From: an uncultured Bacilli bacterium | GTDB taxonomy: Bacteria > Bacillota_I > Bacilli_A > RF39 > UBA660 | Reading direction: 5' to 3' | Length of the DNA stretch: 40,526 nucleotides | Assembly: GCA_904420615.1 (NCBI GenBank) | Contig: CAJFVY010000029.1 | Coordinates: forward strand, 1 to 40,526 | Shown: positions 37,273 to 40,526 of the stretch, piece by piece | How the letters are laid out: each line of letters starts with the position of its first letter | Position numbering within the stretch: the first letter of the stretch is position 1 | Program-made: the position numbers and the translations under genes | Notes under the pieces: model-generated | What the model saw: the letters and a program-made list of their open reading frames with translations, nothing else | Told to the model about the DNA's origin: nothing | The model's database searches: none

Positions 37273-38526
37273 TTATTGTTCCTCCTTTTTAGGATATATT
37301 AGTAATAATGCTACAAAGATACTAACAGCAGGTGCTGTAAGAACATGTCCTGTTATTAAAGATAGTATAATACTTAAGAAAATAGCTAAAAAATATGCAA
37401 GTTTTCTTAAAGAATCTTTATCATGTAAGTGATTTTTAATAGCTTGTGTTAAAAAGAAAATATAAATAGTCATATAAAGAATAAAACCGATGATACCATG
37501 ATGAAAGAAAATATCAGCATAATCCATTTCAATCATCTTAAGTTCCTCATTCTGATCAGTATAACCAATTCCCAATAATTTCTCTGAAACAGACGCTTCC
37601 TGATAAATATCAGCAGTATTACTTAAAAATTTAAGTCTTGAACTAAAAATAAAGTGATCGATTAATTTAGGACTTTTAAAAATATCACTAATATTATTTA
37701 CTTCAAGGAAATCTAAATGTACTCTTATATTTTTATAAAAAGTAGTTTTAGGTAAGAAATAAATCCCTCCTATAATCAGTAATAAAGAAGCACCAATAAT
37801 AATAGAGGCTTGTTTAAATTTCTTTTTTTTAAATAAATGATATAAACAATAAATAATAAAAGCAAGAGCAATAATTATAAAGGATAATAATGGTCCTTTT
37901 GTGCCTATTGAGAATAAAACATAGAGTAATATAAAAAGAAATAAAAGGAATAAAAGTATATTACGTTTTTTATATGAATAGTATAAGAATAATGGCATTA
38001 AAATAGATAAAATAGCCCCTATTTCATTAGCAGAGTTAAAAAAGCCTATACTACCACTTTTCGTGACTTCATAGCTATCAAAACCAATACCTAATAAGCT
38101 TGGTACAAAAACACCGCCTAAATAGATTAAATAAATAAGATATAAATAGTTTTTTGGTATGATTTTTTTATCATCTTGTACTAATGCCCAAAATAGTAAC
38201 AAAATAATTAAAAAGTAAAAAGATCTAAATGTTCCTTGCATTTCATACCAGAATGATTCAGGACTTTTTAATACCAAAACTAAGATAGCAAAAGATAACA
38301 AATAACTAATTAAAATAATTAATAATATTCTTATTTTAGTAGCTTGTTTCCCACGATATAGAAAAAAAAGATAGAAAAAGCTAACTAAGCAAAAAATAAA
38401 ACGAAATATAATACCAATCGTAATAGGAAAATCAAACATATGAATACCAAAGGCAGTAAATATATCTAAAAATGGATTAGAAATAAGAAATATTTTGACT
38501 ATATTTTCTATTGTTAATTTCTTCAT
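37273..38526 (-). CDS. O-antigen ligase/polymerase-like membrane protein
   Basis: 417 residues with about 11 hydrophobic helices (FDFPITIGIIFRFIFCLVSF, FILLYVLFSIGTKGPLLSFI). The cue of the Wzy/WaaL-type family is a large outer loop between later helices (SSRLKFLSNTADIYQEAS, then EKLLGIGY), followed by FFHHGIIGFILYMTIYIFF. Such proteins join or polymerise lipid-linked glycans. It stands with the GT2 gene, so a small wall-polysaccharide unit. SD AAAGGAG. The exact role is inference. Confidence 0.78.
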   Translation of the reverse strand: MKKLTIENIVKIFLISNPFLDIFTAFGIHMFDFPITIGIIFRFIFCLVSFFYLFFLYRGKQATKIRILLIILISYLLSFAILVLVLKSPESFWYEMQGTFRSFYFLIILLLFWALVQDDKKIIPKNYLYLIYLIYLGGVFVPSLLGIGFDSYEVTKSGSIGFFNSANEIGAILSILMPLFLYYSYKKRNILLFLLFLFILLYVLFSIGTKGPLLSFIIIALAFIIYCLYHLFKKKKFKQASIIIGASLLLIIGGIYFLPKTTFYKNIRVHLDFLEVNNISDIFKSPKLIDHFIFSSRLKFLSNTADIYQEASVSEKLLGIGYTDQNEELKMIEMDYADIFFHHGIIGFILYMTIYIFFLTQAIKNHLHDKDSLRKLAYFLAIFLSIILSLITGHVLTAPAVSIFVALLLIYPKKEEQ

Positions 38527-38563
38527 ATGATTAAGCTCCTTTTTTATATTCTAACACAAAAAA

Positions 38564-38586
38564 AGAAAGTACACTAGGAACTTTCT
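38564..38586 (-). terminator. Terminator of the rubrerythrin gene
   Basis: Minus strand: 7-bp stem AGAAAGT / ACTTTCT, 9-base loop, then a run of seven T. Lies about 15 bp beyond the stop codon. Confidence 0.88.
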
Positions 38587-38601
38587 GTTAGTTGACATGA
38601 A

Positions 38602-39144
38602 TTATTCGTAATTGTCAGCTTTAACTTCCATAAAGCTTCTTGGATGATTACATACTGGGCAAACATCAAGAGCATCTTTACCTACGTAAACATGGCCACA
38701 GTTACGGCATACCCAAATTTTATCTCCATCTTTATGGAATACACGATCATCTTTAACATTAGCTAGTAAAGTTAAATATCTCTTTTCATGTTCAGCTTCA
38801 ATTTTAGCTACACTTTCGAAAAGAAATGCTAAATGATCAAATCCTTCTTCTTTTGCTGTTTCAGCAAATTCTTTATACATCTCAGTCCATTCATAGTTTT
38901 CACCAGCTGCTGCATCTTCTAAGTTAGTCATAGTATCTGGTATATCACCACCATGAAGTTCTTTAAACCACATTTTAGCGTGTTCTTTTTCATTGTTAGC
39001 TGTTTCTTCAAAAATAGCTGCGATTTGTTCATAACCATCTTTTCTAGCTTTTGAAGCATAGTAAGTATATTTATTCCTAGCTTGACTCTCTCCAGCAAAT
39101 GCTGTCATTAAGTTTTGTTCTGTTTTTGAACCTTTTAATTCCAT
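38602..39144 (-). CDS. rbr: Rubrerythrin
   Basis: Non-haem di-iron peroxidase that reduces hydrogen peroxide in anaerobes. 180 residues. The four-helix bundle supplies the ligands: E-S-Q-A-R-N-K-Y ([18 protein letters not shown]), [15 protein letters not shown], and [15 protein letters not shown]. The C-terminal rubredoxin-like domain binds iron through [12 protein letters not shown] and [12 protein letters not shown]. Its own sigma-A promoter, an SD of AGAAGGAGG and a strong dyad in the 5' UTR are present. Indicates an anaerobic or microaerophilic lifestyle. Confidence 0.98.
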   Translation of the reverse strand: MELKGSKTEQNLMTAFAGESQARNKYTYYASKARKDGYEQIAAIFEETANNEKEHAKMWFKELHGGDIPDTMTNLEDAAAGENYEWTEMYKEFAETAKEEGFDHLAFLFESVAKIEAEHEKRYLTLLANVKDDRVFHKDGDKIWVCRNCGHVYVGKDALDVCPVCNHPRSFMEVKADNYE

Positions 39145-39174
39145 TTTTTCTTTTCCTCCTTCTTTAAATAATCC

Positions 39175-39204
39175 ATTATTTATAACAATATGTTGATAAA
39201 TAAT
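39175..39204. promoter_or_regulatory. Large inverted repeat in the rubrerythrin 5' UTR
   Basis: ATTATTTAT-AACA-ATA-TGTT-G-ATAAATAAT: 9-bp and 4-bp paired arms with one extra G. It sits just after the likely transcription start and about 20 bp before the SD. Candidate operator for a peroxide- or iron-responsive repressor, or a 5' stabilising hairpin. It is not a match to a PerR box I can name. Confidence 0.6.
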
Positions 39205-39214
39205 TTACATTTAA

Positions 39215-39243
39215 AGTATACGAATTATTAAAAGAAATGTCAA
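39215..39243 (-). promoter_or_regulatory. Sigma-A promoter of rbr
   Basis: Minus-strand TTGACA (39238-39243), 17 bp, TATACT (39215-39220). Near-consensus; the expected start falls just upstream of the 39175-39204 dyad. Confidence 0.85.
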
Positions 39244-39270
39244 CTTGTACTGACTCTTTTTAATCAAAAA

Positions 39271-39308
39271 AAATTCATTTCCTGAACACTAATTCAAGAA
39301 ATGAATTT
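39271..39308 (-). terminator. Terminator of hsp20
   Basis: 11-bp stem AAATTCATTTC / GAAATGAATTT, with an inner TGAA/TTCA pair, then a T8 run on the minus strand. Very strong; separates hsp20 from rbr. Confidence 0.95.
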
Positions 39309-39328
39309 CTATATAAATAAACGATGAA

Positions 39329-39715
39329 TTATTTGATATCAATATATTTCTTAGTTTCCTTTTCTTCTAGTTTAGGAACGCTAATGTGAAGTATACCATT
39401 TTCAAATTTTGCTTCGATTTCATCTTCTTTGATATCTCCTAAATAAAAGCTACGTGAATATTTTCCATATACTCTTTCTTTACGAAGATATTTTTTATTA
39501 TCCTCTTTATCTTCTTTTTCATTATTCTTTTCAGCAGAAATGATTAAATTTCCATTATTACATTCTACTTTTATTTCATCTTTTGTAAATCCTGGTAAAT
39601 CCATTTCAATATGGAAAACATCATCCTTTTCATAAATATCACATTTCATTTTAGAATCATCATCAAAGAAATGATCTAAAGCATCATCAAAATAAAATCT
39701 TCTTGGTAACATCAT
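39329..39715 (-). CDS. hsp20: Small heat-shock protein, Hsp20/alpha-crystallin family
   Basis: Holdase that keeps denatured proteins soluble. 128 residues, all within the alpha-crystallin domain: FHIEMDLPGFTKDEIKVECN, LIISAEKN, YLRKERVYGKYSRSFYLG and the end FENGILHISVPKLEEKE. The final IDIK may be the I-x-I tail. SD AAAGGTG precedes the ATG. Controlled by a CIRCE (39760) that overlaps its -35, so it is in the HrcA regulon; hsp20 under CIRCE is less common than groE and dnaK. Confidence 0.95.
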   Translation of the reverse strand: MMLPRRFYFDDALDHFFDDDSKMKCDIYEKDDVFHIEMDLPGFTKDEIKVECNNGNLIISAEKNNEKEDKEDNKKYLRKERVYGKYSRSFYLGDIKEDEIEAKFENGILHISVPKLEEKETKKYIDIK

Positions 39716-39744
39716 GTTATCATCACCTTTCCTTTCACAATTAT

Positions 39745-39773
39745 GTTATAGCATATTTTTTGGCACTTGTCAA
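39745..39773 (-). promoter_or_regulatory. Sigma-A promoter of hsp20
   Basis: Minus-strand TTGACA (39768-39773), 17 bp, TATAAC (39745-39750). The first bases after the -35 (AGTGCCAAAAAAT) are almost the same as at the hrcA promoter. Confidence 0.87.
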
Positions 39774-39786
39774 TAAAGAGTGCTAT
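39760..39786 (-). promoter_or_regulatory. CIRCE operator of hsp20 (HrcA site)
   Basis: Minus-strand ATAGCACTC, 9-bp spacer TTTATTGAC, AAGTGCCAA. Two to four mismatches to TTAGCACTC-N9-GAGTGCTAA. Overlaps the -35 box in exactly the same phase as CIRCE 2 of hrcA. Confidence 0.88.
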
Positions 39787-40039
39787 TTTTTTAAAATTTT
39801 TTCATTCATAAATATTATAACCAGATTTTAATTATTTATTTCTTTTTTTTAATTATAATTTTAGGCATATTTCAACTAAATTAATAAAAATCACTTAGGT
39901 ACTTTTATAGTACGATTAAAAGTTCGATCTCATTTTTACAGGGCGATGGGAGTCATCTTTTAAAAATATAAGATAAAAATCGATTCTTTGTGTTGTATGT
40001 TAGCTCTGTTTGAGGGGAATTGCAAGTTATTTTTCAACT
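39787..40039. other. Intergenic stretch of unknown content
   Basis: No gene recognised on either strand. From about 39895 to 40020 the sequence is less AT-rich than elsewhere and carries patches such as ACAGGGCGATGGGAGTCATC and GTTTGAGGGGAATTGCAAG, plus GTAC-7-GTAC. This could be a structured RNA or the relic of a mobile element. Nothing I can name. Confidence 0.35.
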
Positions 40040-40480
40040 TTAAGATTGTTTTAACAAGGTTTGATAAAAAGTTTGAATTTCTTGCACTATTTGTTTAGTA
40101 CTTCCATTTTCATTGTTATATATTTCCAATAGTTTTTTATACATCGTTTCTCCGTAATATTCTACAAATTCTTTTTTAAAATATGTGTTTAAAAAGTAAT
40201 TTTTAAACTCTTCATAAATTTCATCTATTAAATTTTCTGTTAAATTATTAAAATTTATATTTTTTAATTTTTGTAATAACATTTTATTCTGTTGATATAA
40301 TTCAAGATGTTCTTCCTTCTCTTTTTCATTTTGTTTGTCTAAATGTAAAATTGACTTCTGAATTGATATTATAGTTTCAGGATTTTCTAAAATCATACTT
40401 TTAATTTCATCTGATGTTAACTTGTTCAGTTCAAAATCTATGGTGCTAGTATAGATATTGGGACACAAAATTTTACACAC
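40040..40480 (-). CDS. Hypothetical helical protein, probably the 3' part of an interrupted gene
   Basis: 146 codons from a GTG at 40480. No SD precedes the GTG or the first in-frame ATG (residue 29). The protein is helical and polar: LTSDEIKSMILENPETIISI, then LDKQNEKEKEEHLELYQQNK as a probable coiled coil, then FVEYYGETMYKKLLEIYNNE. The first eight codons coincide with sequence that looks like the terminal repeat of an insertion element, so the true N-terminus was probably elsewhere and has been cut off. No family recognised. Confidence 0.45.
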   Translation of the reverse strand: MCKILCPNIYTSTIDFELNKLTSDEIKSMILENPETIISIQKSILHLDKQNEKEKEEHLELYQQNKMLLQKLKNINFNNLTENLIDEIYEEFKNYFLNTYFKKEFVEYYGETMYKKLLEIYNNENGSTKQIVQEIQTFYQTLLKQS

Positions 40481-40526
40481 ATGATATAATATATATCACT
40501 TGTGAAAGGAGTTGTGTCTCATGGGA
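40459..40526 (+). mobile_element. Possible end of an IS256-like insertion sequence (partial, at window edge)
   Basis: GGACACAAAATTTTACACAC, then AT-rich TATAAT-like sequence, then AAAGGAG and ATG at 40521. The outward-facing GGACAC...TTTTACACA block resembles ends of IS256-family elements as I remember them, and the CDS to its left has an N-terminus encoded by that block and no ribosome site. The rest of the element is outside the window, so neither the other end nor a target duplication can be seen. Confidence 0.35.
40521..40526 (+). CDS. Start of a plus-strand CDS running off the right edge
   Basis: ATG at 40521-40523 with AAAGGAG nine bases ahead and a TATAAT-like box at 40485-40490. Only two codons are in the window. 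If the terminal repeat reading is right it would be the transposase. Confidence 0.45.

Overview
The window is a very AT-rich chromosomal segment (roughly 30% GC by eye) from a low-GC Gram-positive bacterium of the Firmicutes/Bacillota-Tenericutes type. It encodes HrcA with CIRCE operators, RNase J, a class B sortase, RecX, a SpoVD/PBP2-like transpeptidase, MraY and FtsW, a three-gene GerA-type germinant receptor, SpoVB and rubrerythrin. UGA is used as a stop (for example 17096-17098 and 19475-19477) and tryptophan is TGG, so this is not a mycoplasma code. Walls and probably spores are made. The combination fits an uncultured gut-type Bacilli/Erysipelotrichia-like lineage; that placement is an inference. 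I see no tRNA, rRNA or CRISPR array. The only hint of an insertion sequence is at the extreme right edge.

Left part (1-4420, minus strand): a decayed surface-protein remnant, two tandem full-length paralogous sigma-70 factors sharing a long non-standard N-terminal extension, and recX. The second sigma gene appears to lose its C-terminal tail by a one-base homopolymer frameshift.

Heat-shock block (4395-11014, minus): hrcA-grpE-dnaK-pepF-dnaJ, driven by a textbook sigma-A promoter flanked and overlapped by two CIRCE operators. An oligoendopeptidase F gene sits between dnaK and dnaJ, behind a 32-bp palindrome. A third CIRCE with the same -35 arrangement controls hsp20 at 39.7 kb, so the HrcA regulon is visible at two places.

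Envelope/RNA block (11031-18166, minus): a mini-pilin-like protein, an anchored hypothetical, a NodB-fold protein lacking the catalytic residues, a J2-like RNase J with a degenerate active site, a class B sortase, RNase III, an ArsC/Spx-like protein, a Mug/HDG-type glycosylase preceded by a coupled 29-codon ORF, and another anchored hypothetical. A Cof-type HAD phosphatase follows at 18283.

Accessory patch (19215-21476, minus): a RelE-fold toxin-like gene with a long helical N-terminus coupled to a small partner, and a phage-type KilA-N gene with a frameshifted tail. An RlmD/TrmA-type rRNA methyltransferase comes next.

Plus-strand sporulation/wall block (22973-30466): gerA-gerC-gerB in clostridial order ending in a strong terminator, then spoVD-like PBP, mraY and ftsW. 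A minus-strand pair (UDP-galactopyranose-mutase-like flavoprotein and GT-C-like membrane protein) converges on ftsW with overlapping stop codons. A membrane-anchored acidic protein and a divergent SpoVB flippase follow. Then come a thioredoxin-like protein with one cysteine, a GT2 glycosyltransferase plus O-antigen-ligase-like pair, rubrerythrin with a 5' UTR dyad, and hsp20. The right edge has a 146-codon unknown ORF whose first codons look as if they come from the terminal repeat of an IS256-like element just entering the window. I did not find a clearly new multi-gene system. The best leads are the tandem sigma factors, the pilin/NodB-pseudoenzyme cluster, the toxin-like pair and the edge insertion.
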